Counted from the first letter of the stretch, positions 1-8,519 are shown. The stretch: 37,749 nt of DNA from Butyricimonas paravirosa (GCF_032878955.1 NZ_CP043840.1:1-37749), one strand, 5' to 3'. The notes: generated by a model not told the origin, from the sequence alone. Made by a program: numbers and translations.

Positions 1-867
1 ATGCAACGCTATGAAGTAGAAGCCATCTTTGAACAAAAAAAAGATGGCTTATTTGAGGACATCAATATATCATCACAAAAGCCTATTGCTATAATCTTAG
101 GTGGACAACCAGCTTGCGGAAAAAGCACTCTTATAAATGTTGCAAAGAAAGACCATCCTAACTTAGATTTTCTCACTGTTAATGGTGACCTTTACAGACA
201 GTTTCACCCCAATAAGGAACTAATAAAAGACCCTATTAAATACCCCATTGAAACCCAGATTTTTTCTAGCGTTTTTACAGAAAGACTAATAGAAGAAGCC
301 ATTAAACGGAAATGCAATATTATTATAGAAGGAACTATGAGAAATCCAGATGTACCTTTAAAGACAGCACAAAAATTTAAAGATGCAGGATTTAGAGTTG
401 AAGCATATATTATTGCAGCCCCCAAGGAGTTTACCCAACTAGGACTTTACAACAGGTATCAAGAAGAAGTACTAAGTAAAGGACAAGGACGATTAGCCGA
501 TATTGATTCACATAACAAAGCCGTAAATGGACTAATGAAATCTGCAAATCAATTATACAGTGATAAGGCTGTAGATAAGATTTCTATCCACACCTACTTA
601 GCGAAAGAAAGAATTAAAGATTTCAATCTAGTAAATGGTGAATGGAGTTGCAAAAGTATGCCATCTATTTTTATAGATGAAAGTCGTTCAAAACAGATGA
701 AGAATAAAGAAATACTTAACACTAACATTCAAAGAGGAAAAGAGCTTATTGAATCCGTAACGAATCCTGAAGTAAAAAAAGGAATGAAAGAAGCTCTGTC
801 ACAACTTCAATCTTCACTAGAAAAAGTTCAAAGACAAGAAAAAGGATTAAAAAAAGGTTTCTTCTGA
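1..867 (+). CDS. Zeta-toxin family kinase
   Basis: A 288-residue P-loop kinase of the zeta/PezT toxin family. The known members phosphorylate UDP-N-acetylglucosamine and so block cell-wall synthesis. Visible motifs are a Walker A at residues 34-42 (GGQPACGKS), NGD at 61-63 matching the substrate-binding region, and IIIEGTMR at 107-114, which fits the family's E...T.R active region. The last 80 residues are lysine- and glutamate-rich and probably helical. The usual epsilon-type antitoxin is not visible beside it. If the window is circular, the 86-residue gene starting at 37503 ends at bases 10-12 and overlaps this start, so it would belong to the DUF3791/DUF3990 operon. A hairpin terminator follows. 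A start upstream of the window edge cannot be excluded. Confidence 0.88.
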   Translation: MQRYEVEAIFEQKKDGLFEDINISSQKPIAIILGGQPACGKSTLINVAKKDHPNLDFLTVNGDLYRQFHPNKELIKDPIKYPIETQIFSSVFTERLIEEAIKRKCNIIIEGTMRNPDVPLKTAQKFKDAGFRVEAYIIAAPKEFTQLGLYNRYQEEVLSKGQGRLADIDSHNKAVNGLMKSANQLYSDKAVDKISIHTYLAKERIKDFNLVNGEWSCKSMPSIFIDESRSKQMKNKEILNTNIQRGKELIESVTNPEVKKGMKEALSQLQSSLEKVQRQEKGLKKGFF

Positions 868-874
868 TTCTTCC

Positions 875-909
875 AAAAAGAGAGGACTGGCTTTTCCAAT
901 CCTCTTTTT
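875..909. terminator. Convergent hairpin terminator
   Basis: AAAAAGAG(AG)GA pairs with TCCTCTTTTT around a loop of about 13 nt. It sits between the zeta-toxin stop and the stop of the convergent M23 gene. The A and T tracts on both sides would let it work in both directions. Confidence 0.7.
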
Positions 910-913
910 CTAT

Positions 914-1579
914 TTATTTGCGTCTTAACTCATTATCTATTTGCTGTGAAATTTGTCCTTTAACGGTTCTGATTACCTCATTAATATAATCAAGAATTGG
1001 CTTAGGGTCTATAGTTTTATCTTTGTATTCCATTTGAAAATGTAAGTGTTCTCCTGTGCTGCGCCCGGTACTTCCACTAATGCCTATTGGTTGCCCAGCT
1101 TCAACAGCTTGTTTCGCATTTACAAGCACACTGTATAAATGCCCATAGATAGAAGTAAAATCACCATGACGCACTTCTACATAATTGCCCAACCCTTTAT
1201 TTTTTCCTGTTTTTACAACCATTCCCGGCATTATCGAATAAACATAGTCGTTGTTGCCTTTAAGGTCTATCCCTCTATGATTTGCTATTTTTCCAGTAAA
1301 TGGGTCTTTTCTTTTACCATAATGGGAAGTTATCACCATTGAATCAATGGGCAAAGATAAATACCTTCTTTGCTTCCAGTATGCAAGTCGTTCTGTAGTC
1401 AAAGCATCATTGACGACAACAGCCTTTTCTTTTTCTTCTATCAATTTATTTTCTGTCGTTGCTAATACAGGTTCCGCTTTAGGAATATCCTTTTTCTGTA
1501 ATACCGTATTAAACTGACAGTAGCCATTCACTGAAAAAAACAATGAATAAGTAAAAAACATGATAAATTTATTCTTCAT
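914..1579 (-). CDS. Secreted M23 (LytM-type) peptidase
   Basis: A 221-residue protein with an N-terminal signal peptide (hydrophobic FIMFFTYSLFFS, then a GYCQ cleavage region) and a C-terminal M23 zinc endopeptidase domain. The family motifs are present: SHYGKRKDPFTG followed by NHRGIDL, which carries the H...D zinc ligands, and the late HLHFQ motif. M23 enzymes cut peptidoglycan cross-links. In conjugative elements such an enzyme usually opens the wall for the secretion channel. I chose the ATG at 1579 rather than an upstream TTG at 1606 because it begins the signal peptide directly. It is convergent with the zeta toxin and divergent from the DUF4099 gene, with overlapping promoters. Family assignment is secure; the conjugation role is inferred from context. 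Confidence 0.9.
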   Translation of the reverse strand: MKNKFIMFFTYSLFFSVNGYCQFNTVLQKKDIPKAEPVLATTENKLIEEKEKAVVVNDALTTERLAYWKQRRYLSLPIDSMVITSHYGKRKDPFTGKIANHRGIDLKGNNDYVYSIMPGMVVKTGKNKGLGNYVEVRHGDFTSIYGHLYSVLVNAKQAVEAGQPIGISGSTGRSTGEHLHFQMEYKDKTIDPKPILDYINEVIRTVKGQISQQIDNELRRK

Positions 1580-1593
1580 ATTGATATTTTTAT

Positions 1594-1611
1594 TACTTTT
1601 GAGCAAAAATA
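1594..1611. promoter_or_regulatory. Face-to-face divergent Bacteroides promoters
   Basis: The plus strand carries TACTTTTG at 1594-1601 and the minus strand TATTTTTG at 1604-1611. Both fit the Bacteroides -7 consensus TAnnTTTG. For the minus promoter a TTGC lies about 19-20 nt upstream as a plausible -33. The start codons (1579 minus, 1620 plus) are only 40 bp apart, so each -33 lies inside the other gene and both leaders would be under 20 nt. The two polymerases cannot bind at once. Confidence 0.55.
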
Positions 1612-1619
1612 TACATTAC

Positions 1620-2339
1620 ATGGATAAAAAGCAAGCTATTTTTAATGAAAATGATATTCCATATAAAGAATTAGAACTAATAGGAATATCAAAAAAACAG
1701 ATATGGTCTTTGGATAAGGCAAATATCACAGCTCTATTATCTGGAAAGAGAACCAGTTTACTAGACCTTTCTTTTCACGATAATAATGGAGAAGAAATAA
1801 GTATGAAAGGAAAAATAAGTTTGTACTGGAAAGATAGCAACAATGCTGGCGTTAAAGTTCATCCAGTCAGACCAGAAATAATGAATGATATAAACCTTAA
1901 ACCAAAGGAGTTAGAACGACTTCAAGATAACGAGATAATAACAAAAACTATTAACAATGAAAAATATCTCGTACAATTAGACCCTGAAACAAACGAATTG
2001 CTTAAAACAAAAATCAAAAGTATTTCAATACCTTCAAACATAAAAGGTGTTGAGCTGGATAAGCAACAAAAGGAAACTCTAAAATCAGGTAAGGAATTAA
2101 TTTTGAATGTTGACAAAGAAAAAATTGCCATAAGATTAGATTTAAATAATCCAAGAGGAATAAAATTCCTAGACTTCGAGCAGAAACAGAAAATAGCTTA
2201 TGACCGGCATAACCCACAAATTATAGGAACTATTCATACTGATAAAAACAGAAATGAATATATAGAATACATGAAAGGACAAAAAACAACACTTGGAAAT
2301 GAATCGCAATCTAAAGTAGAACATAAATTCAAATTATAA
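1620..2339 (+). CDS. DUF4099/DUF3945 domain protein
   Basis: A 239-residue soluble protein. Near residues 9-45 it has a DUF4099-like segment (DIPYKELELIGISKKQIW, then LLSGKRTSLLDL). The C-terminal half has a DUF3945-like unit with GVELDKQQKETLKSGKE and RLDLNNPRGIKF. These domains are typical of mobile elements in Bacteroidales and their biochemical function is unknown. I chose the ATG at 1620 because the 20 upstream residues overlap the divergent gene and would be an odd hydrophobic extension. It is followed after one base by a longer paralogue with the same DUF3945 unit, so the pair probably arose by duplication and works together. Confidence 0.75.
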   Translation: MDKKQAIFNENDIPYKELELIGISKKQIWSLDKANITALLSGKRTSLLDLSFHDNNGEEISMKGKISLYWKDSNNAGVKVHPVRPEIMNDINLKPKELERLQDNEIITKTINNEKYLVQLDPETNELLKTKIKSISIPSNIKGVELDKQQKETLKSGKELILNVDKEKIAIRLDLNNPRGIKFLDFEQKQKIAYDRHNPQIIGTIHTDKNRNEYIEYMKGQKTTLGNESQSKVEHKFKL

Positions 2340-2340
2340 A

Positions 2341-3900
2341 ATGGAAGAAAAGAAAAAATTTGAAGCTTTGCAATATAGTTATGAAAATGCCGGACAATTC
2401 CGAGCAATAGCAGCAATTCTTGGATATTCAGAAGAATATCGGAATGGTGATATTACCTTTTCCAAAGGTAATGAAACATATACTTATCCACTGAATACAC
2501 TTAAACTTGGCAATTTAGGAGATAATAGAGAATCTTTATTAGAGCAATCTAAAGAAAGAATAATCAGTTTCTTTGATAAAGAACAAGCTAGCAATAATTT
2601 CCAAGAATATAGCCAATATTTACGAGAAAACCACAATGTTGCAATTATAAAATGGGATGATATAAAACAAGGTACTAACAAGAATGAAGGATATAAAGAC
2701 GGATTTACAGTCATTGACCTTGAAAATAAAATTGCATATAAAGGAGAAGACCTTTATCGATATGCTTATGAACAAAACCAAACCCTAGATGGTAAAGGTT
2801 CATATGTTGATATAGACTGGAACAAGTTTAATGAAGTAGGAGTTAAACCGGAAAATTTAAGCCCCGAAGATATTGCAAACATCAAAAATGGGAAAAAAAC
2901 AGGTATGCTAAATTTTTCCATTGAAGATACTCCCGGTAATAGAACACTTCTAGACAATGAAAAAGTGTCTTATAAAACAGAAAATGGAAAACTCCATTTT
3001 GAGGGGAAAGCAACAACTCTTAAATATATAACAGCCGAGAATACACCTGAAAATAAATCTAAATTAAAAACCAACGAAATTGATTTCAAAGAAGAAGGTA
3101 AACGCATCAAAATTGATGGTATCAATGCTAGAAAACTAGCAATCGCAGCTATTACAGTAGTTTACCCAATCGCTGGGATTGCTATCTTGCTCATTCCTAA
3201 ACGACAAGAAATAAAAAATGATTTATCCTTTACTAAGGATGAAATAAAAGCCCTAAAAGCTGATAATGTCGTAGTAAAGACTAATTCAAAAGGAGAAAGA
3301 ACATTGCACCAACGTGACAAAGATACTAATGAGATAGTATCAATAAAAGCAAAAGACATTCATATTCCCCAAAAACTTGGAGGAATAGAGCTTACTCCTA
3401 TGCAGCAAGAAAATCTCAAAAATGGAAAAGAAATTACCATTGTAAACGAGGAACTAAACAAAGCTGCAAAAGTAAAACTAGATTTGAATGCCAGAAATGG
3501 ATTATCAATCAAAGATGCAAATACTATAGAAATTAAAGCGACTGAAAAGAAAGAACAAACAATAGGGAAAGAAAGATATATATCTGATAAAGAAAGATTA
3601 GAGTTTGTAGCCCAAAAAGGAGCTAAAGGGATTGATGAAATTTTTAAAGATAAACCCACCGAAATGGCTGCCTTTTTAGAGAAACATAAACTTTCTAAAG
3701 ATTATGCTTCTTACAAGGAAGTAGAAAAAACATATTCCAGCTCTAGGGAAGCTACTAAACAAACTGTCGGAGAACAAATATCTACCCAAATGGATAAAAT
3801 AGATAGTTCTATTAAAGCAACAGCGAAGCAAGAAGCATCTATTCTCGGATATGGTAGAACCTACGGAAAAAATAATGATACTCCAACAATGAAACTATAA
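2341..3900 (+). CDS. Long DUF3945 domain protein with central hydrophobic segment
   Basis: A 519-residue protein that starts one base after the preceding stop. It carries at least two repeats of the DUF4099/DUF3945 type: PENLSPEDIANIKNGKKTGML around residues 175-195, and GGIELTPMQQENLKNGKE with KLDLNARNGLSI around 345-390. A hydrophobic stretch near residues 265-285 could be a membrane hairpin or a single span. The C-terminus is charged and probably helical. The function of the family is unknown. The position upstream of a Toprim protein in the same operon suggests a role in DNA processing during transfer or establishment, but that is inference. Confidence 0.75.
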   Translation: MEEKKKFEALQYSYENAGQFRAIAAILGYSEEYRNGDITFSKGNETYTYPLNTLKLGNLGDNRESLLEQSKERIISFFDKEQASNNFQEYSQYLRENHNVAIIKWDDIKQGTNKNEGYKDGFTVIDLENKIAYKGEDLYRYAYEQNQTLDGKGSYVDIDWNKFNEVGVKPENLSPEDIANIKNGKKTGMLNFSIEDTPGNRTLLDNEKVSYKTENGKLHFEGKATTLKYITAENTPENKSKLKTNEIDFKEEGKRIKIDGINARKLAIAAITVVYPIAGIAILLIPKRQEIKNDLSFTKDEIKALKADNVVVKTNSKGERTLHQRDKDTNEIVSIKAKDIHIPQKLGGIELTPMQQENLKNGKEITIVNEELNKAAKVKLDLNARNGLSIKDANTIEIKATEKKEQTIGKERYISDKERLEFVAQKGAKGIDEIFKDKPTEMAAFLEKHKLSKDYASYKEVEKTYSSSREATKQTVGEQISTQMDKIDSSIKATAKQEASILGYGRTYGKNNDTPTMKL

Positions 3901-3904
3901 TATT

Positions 3905-5014
3905 ATGCTAACATTTGACGATTATAAGGCTAAAATATCCATCATTCAAATACTTGAAGATTTAGGATATAAACAAGACATTAGCAAAGGAAAGGTTTCG
4001 CCTGTTTTTAAACTGACAGACGGAGCAGGTAACAAGTTGGATGAAATCATCATCAAGAATCCTCATAGTGTACAAGAACACTACTATGATAGGAATTATA
4101 AAGGTGGAGATTTAATTCAGTTCATCAAAAATCATATTAACGACTTCCCACAATTCCAACATCAAAATACATTTGTGCGAATCAATATGATTTTAGGACA
4201 TTACGCAAATGAGCCTTATAGTCCTAAATATGAAGCATTCAAAGTTGTAAAAGCAGAAAACAAATCTTTTGACAGAGATAGATATAAAGAATTTCCTACT
4301 ACACTCGCTGATTTAAGATTTCTCACAAATGAAAGAAATATAAATCATCAAGTCGTAGAAAAGTTTCTACCATTTATCACAAGGGTTAAAGACTTACAAG
4401 GAAACGGCAATTATTATAATATAGGTTTTCCCTATATTAATCCAAAAGATAAAGACAACAAAGTAACAAATTACGAATTAAGAAACTATGGATTCAAAGG
4501 AATGGCTGCCGGAGGTGATAAAAGTAACTCGCTTTGGATTGCTGATTTTTGCCCACACCCCCAAATGGCAAAACATATATACTTTGCAGAATCCGCTTTA
4601 GATGCTATGAGCTTCTATCAGCTCAATGCTAACAAAATCAAATTAGAAGAAAGTGTTTTTTGTAGTGTAGGAGGGTACATTTCAGTTAATCAAATAAAAA
4701 ACACTTTATTGCGATACCCACAAGCTAAAGTACATACCTGTTTTGATAATGATTTAAACGGTAATTTGTATGACATTAAAGTGTCTGGAATCATTAGTAA
4801 TACAGAAATGACAATAAAAGAAAATAAAGATGATGTGCTGTTTAAAACTAAGGGTAGAGAATTCACTATTAACAAAAATGACGTTTCACTAGAAAGTTTT
4901 AGGGAAAAAAGCAAAATAATAGCTCCTATGATTTCTCATAAAGCAGAAAAAGCAAAAGATTTCAATGAAATTCTAATGAAACAACATGAACAAAAAAAAA
5001 GTATTAAGTTATGA
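3905..5014 (+). CDS. Toprim-domain (DUF3991-like) primase-type protein
   Basis: A 369-residue protein related to the primase-like Toprim proteins of mobile elements. The N-terminal third has the look of a CHC2/DUF3991 primase lead-in without the zinc cysteines (YDRNYKGGDLIQFI, residues 61-74). The Toprim core has the conserved glutamate at 229 (YFAESALDA) and a DxD pair at 281 and 283 (CFDNDLNG). Such proteins are thought to prime complementary-strand synthesis on transferred single strands. No helicase domain is fused, and activity has not been shown for this form. It overlaps the next gene by four bases (ATGA), so the two are translationally coupled. Confidence 0.8.
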   Translation: MLTFDDYKAKISIIQILEDLGYKQDISKGKVSPVFKLTDGAGNKLDEIIIKNPHSVQEHYYDRNYKGGDLIQFIKNHINDFPQFQHQNTFVRINMILGHYANEPYSPKYEAFKVVKAENKSFDRDRYKEFPTTLADLRFLTNERNINHQVVEKFLPFITRVKDLQGNGNYYNIGFPYINPKDKDNKVTNYELRNYGFKGMAAGGDKSNSLWIADFCPHPQMAKHIYFAESALDAMSFYQLNANKIKLEESVFCSVGGYISVNQIKNTLLRYPQAKVHTCFDNDLNGNLYDIKVSGIISNTEMTIKENKDDVLFKTKGREFTINKNDVSLESFREKSKIIAPMISHKAEKAKDFNEILMKQHEQKKSIKL

Positions 5015-5514
5015 ATGATGGAACAAACATAGCTTCTGATGATATTATATTAAAGCCTAAATTCCGATATTGGTTAATGAAGAATTTCCTTTTAATCACA
5101 TTAGCGATTTTCGTATTCATTTTTAGTAAATATATAAGAGAACATGAATTATTAAAATTTATCAGTGGAACGATATTAGTATTGTTGATATTTATAATTT
5201 TCTACAGATATATTTCAATGTTACTTTGTACAAAATGGATTATAACTAGAGAGCAAATAAAAATATATCAAGGAGTGCTTTCAAAAAGGATTAACTACAT
5301 AGAATTATATCGTGTATATGATTATGAAGAAAAGCAAAGTTTTATCCAGTCTTTAATAAACAACACCAATATCTACATTTATTCTGGCGATAAATCAACA
5401 CCAGAACTACTGATGAATGGTCTTAAAGCTAATAGTGATATAATTCAAACCATCAGAAATAGAGTAGAAGAACAAAAAAAGAAAAAAGGAATATATGAAT
5501 TTACAAACAGATAA
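5011..5514 (+). CDS. Bacterial PH-like membrane protein
   Basis: A 167-residue protein with two adjacent membrane spans near residues 25-45 and 48-68. A soluble region follows that resembles the bacterial PH (bPH2/YdbT) fold, with TKWIITREQIKIYQGVLSKR and then a strand-rich segment ending near residue 155. In that family the pattern is two spans plus a cytoplasmic PH domain; the cellular function is mostly unknown. The start overlaps the Toprim stop by four bases. The next gene follows after four bases. It could also be an entry-exclusion or scaffold protein. The fold assignment is moderate and the function is unknown. Confidence 0.6.
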   Translation: MNDGTNIASDDIILKPKFRYWLMKNFLLITLAIFVFIFSKYIREHELLKFISGTILVLLIFIIFYRYISMLLCTKWIITREQIKIYQGVLSKRINYIELYRVYDYEEKQSFIQSLINNTNIYIYSGDKSTPELLMNGLKANSDIIQTIRNRVEEQKKKKGIYEFTNR

Positions 5515-5518
5515 TGAT

Positions 5519-6202
5519 ATGAAAAGAGTGCTTTTATTTTTTTCCCTAATGTTACTGTTAGGCAACATAAAAGGACTAGCACAATCTATTGTCATTGACC
5601 CGGTAATGATTGGAACATTGGTTTATTCCCATCAGGAGCAACAAGGTGTATTGAAAGACATACAAAGTGAGGAAACAAAAATCCGCAACTTTCAAATTTT
5701 AATCCAACAAAAAATGAATCAAATTCAATCCTTACAGGAGAAGACATACAACTATCTTTCTACAGTTAATGCAGTTGTGAAAAATGGAAAAGATATTATT
5801 TATGCTTCAACCTTAGCTAGAGACATAGCTAAATACCAATCCGAAGCAGCTAAATATGCAGTTGGAGACCCTAAATTATTAACCATAATTGCAAAAACAG
5901 AGTATGAGCTTATCAGTCGAAGTGTAGATTTAATGATATACATAAACAATATAGCATTGCAAGGCGGTGAAAAAAATCTTATGGATAATAAGCAAAGGAT
6001 AGATTTATGTATTCATGTGGTCAATGAACTTAGACGAATGCGAGGACTTGCATACGCTGTATGCCGACAAATGAAATCCGCTAAAAGGGCTGGAGTACTA
6101 AAAACACTTGTACCCGGACAATTTAAATATGTAAATAGTGGGAAACAAAAAGTAGATAATATTTTAAACGGTATTAAATGGATTAGTAAAGGAGGATATT
6201 AA
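5519..6202 (+). CDS. Secreted Tra protein, paralogue of the 28236 gene
   Basis: A 227-residue protein with a signal peptide (MKRVLLFFSLMLLLG, ending near LAQ). The mature part matches the transfer protein at 28236-28910 along its length: shared blocks include KNGKDIIYASTLARDIAKYQ against KTGKDIIYCTDIAADIGKYQ, the identical LMDNKQRIDL, and MRGxAYAVCRQMKxAKRxGVL. The mature region is helical and periplasmic, loosely VirB5/TraI-like. The first 35 nt are identical to the start of a different gene at 28912, so this copy has a swapped signal sequence. The ATG at 5519 is chosen for that reason. It may be an alternative channel component, or an exclusion or decoy copy. Confidence 0.75.
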   Translation: MKRVLLFFSLMLLLGNIKGLAQSIVIDPVMIGTLVYSHQEQQGVLKDIQSEETKIRNFQILIQQKMNQIQSLQEKTYNYLSTVNAVVKNGKDIIYASTLARDIAKYQSEAAKYAVGDPKLLTIIAKTEYELISRSVDLMIYINNIALQGGEKNLMDNKQRIDLCIHVVNELRRMRGLAYAVCRQMKSAKRAGVLKTLVPGQFKYVNSGKQKVDNILNGIKWISKGGY

Positions 6203-7039
6203 ATGGATAATGATACAATCAAAGATTTAGGCTTATGCCCTATTTGCCAGAAAGGACACATAATGAAAGGCAGTTTAGGATATTCCTGTAATTACTTCAA
6301 AAACATGAATGACAAATGTACATTTAATATTTATCATTCATATTGGGGAAAAGAGATTACAGAAGAAATAGCCAGGCAATTAATAACAACAGGGAAAACA
6401 GATATATTTCATGACTTCCATAATAAAAAAGGAGTTCCTTTTTCTGCATATCTGACTATCGAAAATGGAATCGTTATTCCTTCTTTCGTAAATGAAGTAT
6501 TAGAAACTCCGTGTCCTGTGTGTGGTAGAGAAATTGAAATTTTACTAAATGGATATGCTTGTAAAGGGTATTCACAAAAGGACAAGGACAACAACAGAGT
6601 TTGTAACCTCTATATACCCAAAACTATTGCACAAAGAGAAATACCATTGGAAGCAGCAGAAATACTTGCCAGAGGAAAAAAAACACCGTTTATGACTGGA
6701 TTTAAATCAAGAGAAGGAAATGATTTTTCTTCACGGCTGGTTCTAACAGAGAACTTAGATATTTCTTTTGACAATACATTGTGTAAGTGTCCTAAGTGTG
6801 GAGGAAACTTATATATAAACAAAAAAGCCTATAATTGTTCCAACTATAGAAATGAAGCCATAAAATGTGATTTTGTCATTTGGCGTGAAATGTCAGGACG
6901 TTCTATAACTCCCGAAGAAGCAATAGAACTTTGCGAGAAAAAAGAAACACCTGTGTTAACTGGATTTCATGATAAAAACGGGCAACCGATGGAAAGAAAG
7001 CTTGTACTGAACGATGATTTTAAAATAAAACTAATATGA
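6203..7039 (+). CDS. Triple topoisomerase-type zinc-ribbon protein
   Basis: A 278-residue protein made of three tandem units. Each has a C4 zinc ribbon (CPxC plus two later cysteines; residues 12, 15, 29 and 39 in the first) followed by a segment of the topoisomerase I/III C-terminal repeat type (EITEEIARQLITTGKT, then FxxKxGxxFxAxL). The three start near residues 11, 100 and 195. In type IA topoisomerases such repeats bind single-stranded DNA. Here no topoisomerase catalytic core is attached. It starts directly after the preceding stop and overlaps the next start by four bases. A single-strand binding or adaptor role during transfer is inferred. Confidence 0.7.
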   Translation: MDNDTIKDLGLCPICQKGHIMKGSLGYSCNYFKNMNDKCTFNIYHSYWGKEITEEIARQLITTGKTDIFHDFHNKKGVPFSAYLTIENGIVIPSFVNEVLETPCPVCGREIEILLNGYACKGYSQKDKDNNRVCNLYIPKTIAQREIPLEAAEILARGKKTPFMTGFKSREGNDFSSRLVLTENLDISFDNTLCKCPKCGGNLYINKKAYNCSNYRNEAIKCDFVIWREMSGRSITPEEAIELCEKKETPVLTGFHDKNGQPMERKLVLNDDFKIKLI

Positions 7040-7389
7040 AAATAGAATTTATAATTTATAGCCATTTTTTTAAAGAGAGAGGAATGAAGGTAAAGGGTGA
7101 TTGGAATTTTCCGCATCTTCCAAGGATAGGCGAAGAAATTTCACCTCACATTATAATGTTTCAGAATGAATTTACCTATCAAAATTTATTAGAATATCTA
7201 ACAGATGAAGCTAAAAGTGATTTTAATAAATTCAATGATGGTGAAGATGATTTAGAAGGGAATTTTAAAGCATGGGTATATGATGTTATCTGTGAGGTCA
7301 ATATAGTTGAATCAATACATTATAGACCAGATACAGAAGACTATACCCAAATTATTCCTGAAATTTGTTTAAGTGATTTAAGTAATTAA
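7036..7389 (+). CDS. Hypothetical acidic protein
   Basis: 117 residues, translationally coupled to the zinc-ribbon gene by an ATGA overlap. The N-terminus (KIEFIIYSHFF) and the segment HLPRIGEEISPHI resemble the later small gene at 7670 (IEINIHIPI, VVPRVGEKIYL), so the two are probably distant paralogues of one small beta-rich fold. There is no signal peptide or membrane span. I do not recognise the family. The surrounding operon (zinc-ribbon protein, HU) suggests a DNA-related or regulatory role, but nothing in the protein proves it. Confidence 0.55.
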   Translation: MKIEFIIYSHFFKERGMKVKGDWNFPHLPRIGEEISPHIIMFQNEFTYQNLLEYLTDEAKSDFNKFNDGEDDLEGNFKAWVYDVICEVNIVESIHYRPDTEDYTQIIPEICLSDLSN

Positions 7390-7400
7390 ATATTATTGAT

Positions 7401-7679
7401 ATGCAAATGAATAAGACTGATTTAATCAAAATGGTTGCTGAAAAGGCAAATAAACCAACAAAAGAAGTAGCAGAAATAATTGATAGTTTTTTCAAAGAAT
7501 TATCTCAAAATCTAAGAGAAAAAGATGTTTCTATAAAAGATTTTGGTACTTTCAAAAAGATTATTCAGCCAGCTCGGATAGCTAGAAATCCGGCAACTGG
7601 AGAACCTGTAGAAGTTCCAGAAAAGGAAGTTGTTAAATTTAAGCCGTCCAAAAATATACTAAACATGAAATGGCTATGA
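7401..7679 (+). CDS. HU-family DNA-binding protein
   Basis: 92 residues with the full HU/IHF layout: an N-terminal helical half starting NKTDLIKMVAEKA, FGTFK at the turn, and the beta-arm region RNPATGEPVEVPEKEVVKFKPSKNI. HU/IHF proteins bend DNA and help relaxosome, replication and recombination complexes. The gene could start at 7401 or two codons later at 7407, which would give the usual MNKTDLI beginning. It overlaps the next gene by ten bases. A plasmid-encoded HU is notable beside helically phased repeats and iterons, which would need bending, but that link is inferred. Confidence 0.92.
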   Translation: MQMNKTDLIKMVAEKANKPTKEVAEIIDSFFKELSQNLREKDVSIKDFGTFKKIIQPARIARNPATGEPVEVPEKEVVKFKPSKNILNMKWL

Positions 7680-7942
7680 TAGAAATAAACATCCATATTC
7701 CTATAGATGGTGTGAACAATATTTCTATACCAATCCAATTACCTGTAGTTCCAAGGGTTGGAGAAAAGATTTATCTATCTGACAAACAAATAAATAATTT
7801 GATAAGTCTATTAGAAGAAGAATATTACCACAATCCACAAACAGAAGAATGGAAAGAATCAATAAGACGGTTCACCAATATTGAGGAAGTAGCATATAAT
7901 GCTGCAAATGGAACGATACACATTGAATTATCAACTATTTAA
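7670..7942 (+). CDS. Hypothetical small protein
   Basis: 90 residues, beginning inside the end of the HU gene. The N-terminus alternates hydrophobic and polar residues (IEINIHIPIDGVNNISIPI), which fits beta strands, and VPRVGEKIYLSDKQI recalls the similar block in the gene at 7036. The middle is acidic and helical (LEEEYYHNPQTEEWKES). No known motif is recognised. Coupling to HU suggests co-expression. It is likely a real gene because coding overlap and spacing fit the operon. Confidence 0.5.
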   Translation: MAMIEINIHIPIDGVNNISIPIQLPVVPRVGEKIYLSDKQINNLISLLEEEYYHNPQTEEWKESIRRFTNIEEVAYNAANGTIHIELSTI

Positions 7943-7952
7943 AAGAAACAAT

Positions 7953-8396
7953 ATGAAAAAGTATTTATCATTAGTAATGATTGGTTTAAGCCTTATGTTG
8001 TCTGGATGCAATAAAGACGATAACAACGACCCTGATACTCCACCTACAGGAGATACAGGAAAAGTACGTTATGAAGCTACCGTAAGCGACCCAGAAAATT
8101 TCAAACTTCTAATACATTATACAGTAGGAGTAGATATTTCTTCCGAAGCTCCCGAAGAAGCTGCCAAAGAAACTATTGTAGAAAGTCCATTCACATTTGA
8201 GCAAGAAGCCAAACAAGGAACATATTTATGGCTATCTGCCTACCCTATACCTAAAGATGAAGAAAACCTTGAAAATTTACAGCTACCTAAGACAGTCGAA
8301 GTAAAAATTTTTATTGATGATAAGCTGCATAAGTCTAACAGTGGTGAAAATTATGCAATGGTTCAACATATATTCGGACAGGAAAATTACCAGTAG
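7953..8396 (+). CDS. Lipoprotein of unknown function
   Basis: 147 residues. The start at 7953 gives a clear lipoprotein signal peptide: MKKYLSLVMIGLSLMLSGC with the lipobox LSGC, followed by a D/N-rich linker typical of surface-exposed Bacteroidetes lipoproteins. The remainder looks beta-rich, similar in size to small immunoglobulin-like or YtxH-unrelated envelope domains; I do not recognise it. The stop codon lies four bases before the first heptamer of repeat R1, so the C-terminus may have been trimmed or replaced when the repeat arrived. It ends the operon that starts at 1620. A terminator lies at 8520. Confidence 0.7.
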   Translation: MKKYLSLVMIGLSLMLSGCNKDDNNDPDTPPTGDTGKVRYEATVSDPENFKLLIHYTVGVDISSEAPEEAAKETIVESPFTFEQEAKQGTYLWLSAYPIPKDEENLENLQLPKTVEVKIFIDDKLHKSNSGENYAMVQHIFGQENYQ

Positions 8397-8508
8397 AATT
8401 GATACCTTTTCTGCCTGCACTGGAGAGAAACCGGGAAGGTATTTGATACCGTACTTTTCCGGGTTCTGCCCGGCATGGACGATAAGAGAACATTATTATG
8501 ATACCAAA
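8397..8508 (+). repeat. Phased heptamer repeat R1 (partial alpha module)
   Basis: Three TGATACC heptamers at 8400, 8444 and 8499, spaced 44 and 55 bp. Between them lie palindromes such as CCGGGTTCTGCCCGG. It matches the last part of the alpha module of R5 (35925-36030) and is cut off exactly at a heptamer on its left side. It begins directly after the lipoprotein stop. Confidence 0.9.
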
Positions 8509-8519
8509 AAATAAAAACC

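Noticed and set aside
1139..1342. Plus-strand frame inside the M23 gene
   Set aside because: It is opposite conserved M23 motifs and has no independent support.
8314..8514. 66-codon plus-strand frame running from the lipoprotein end through R1
   Set aside because: It overlaps the lipoprotein in another frame and reads through the repeat; no start context.
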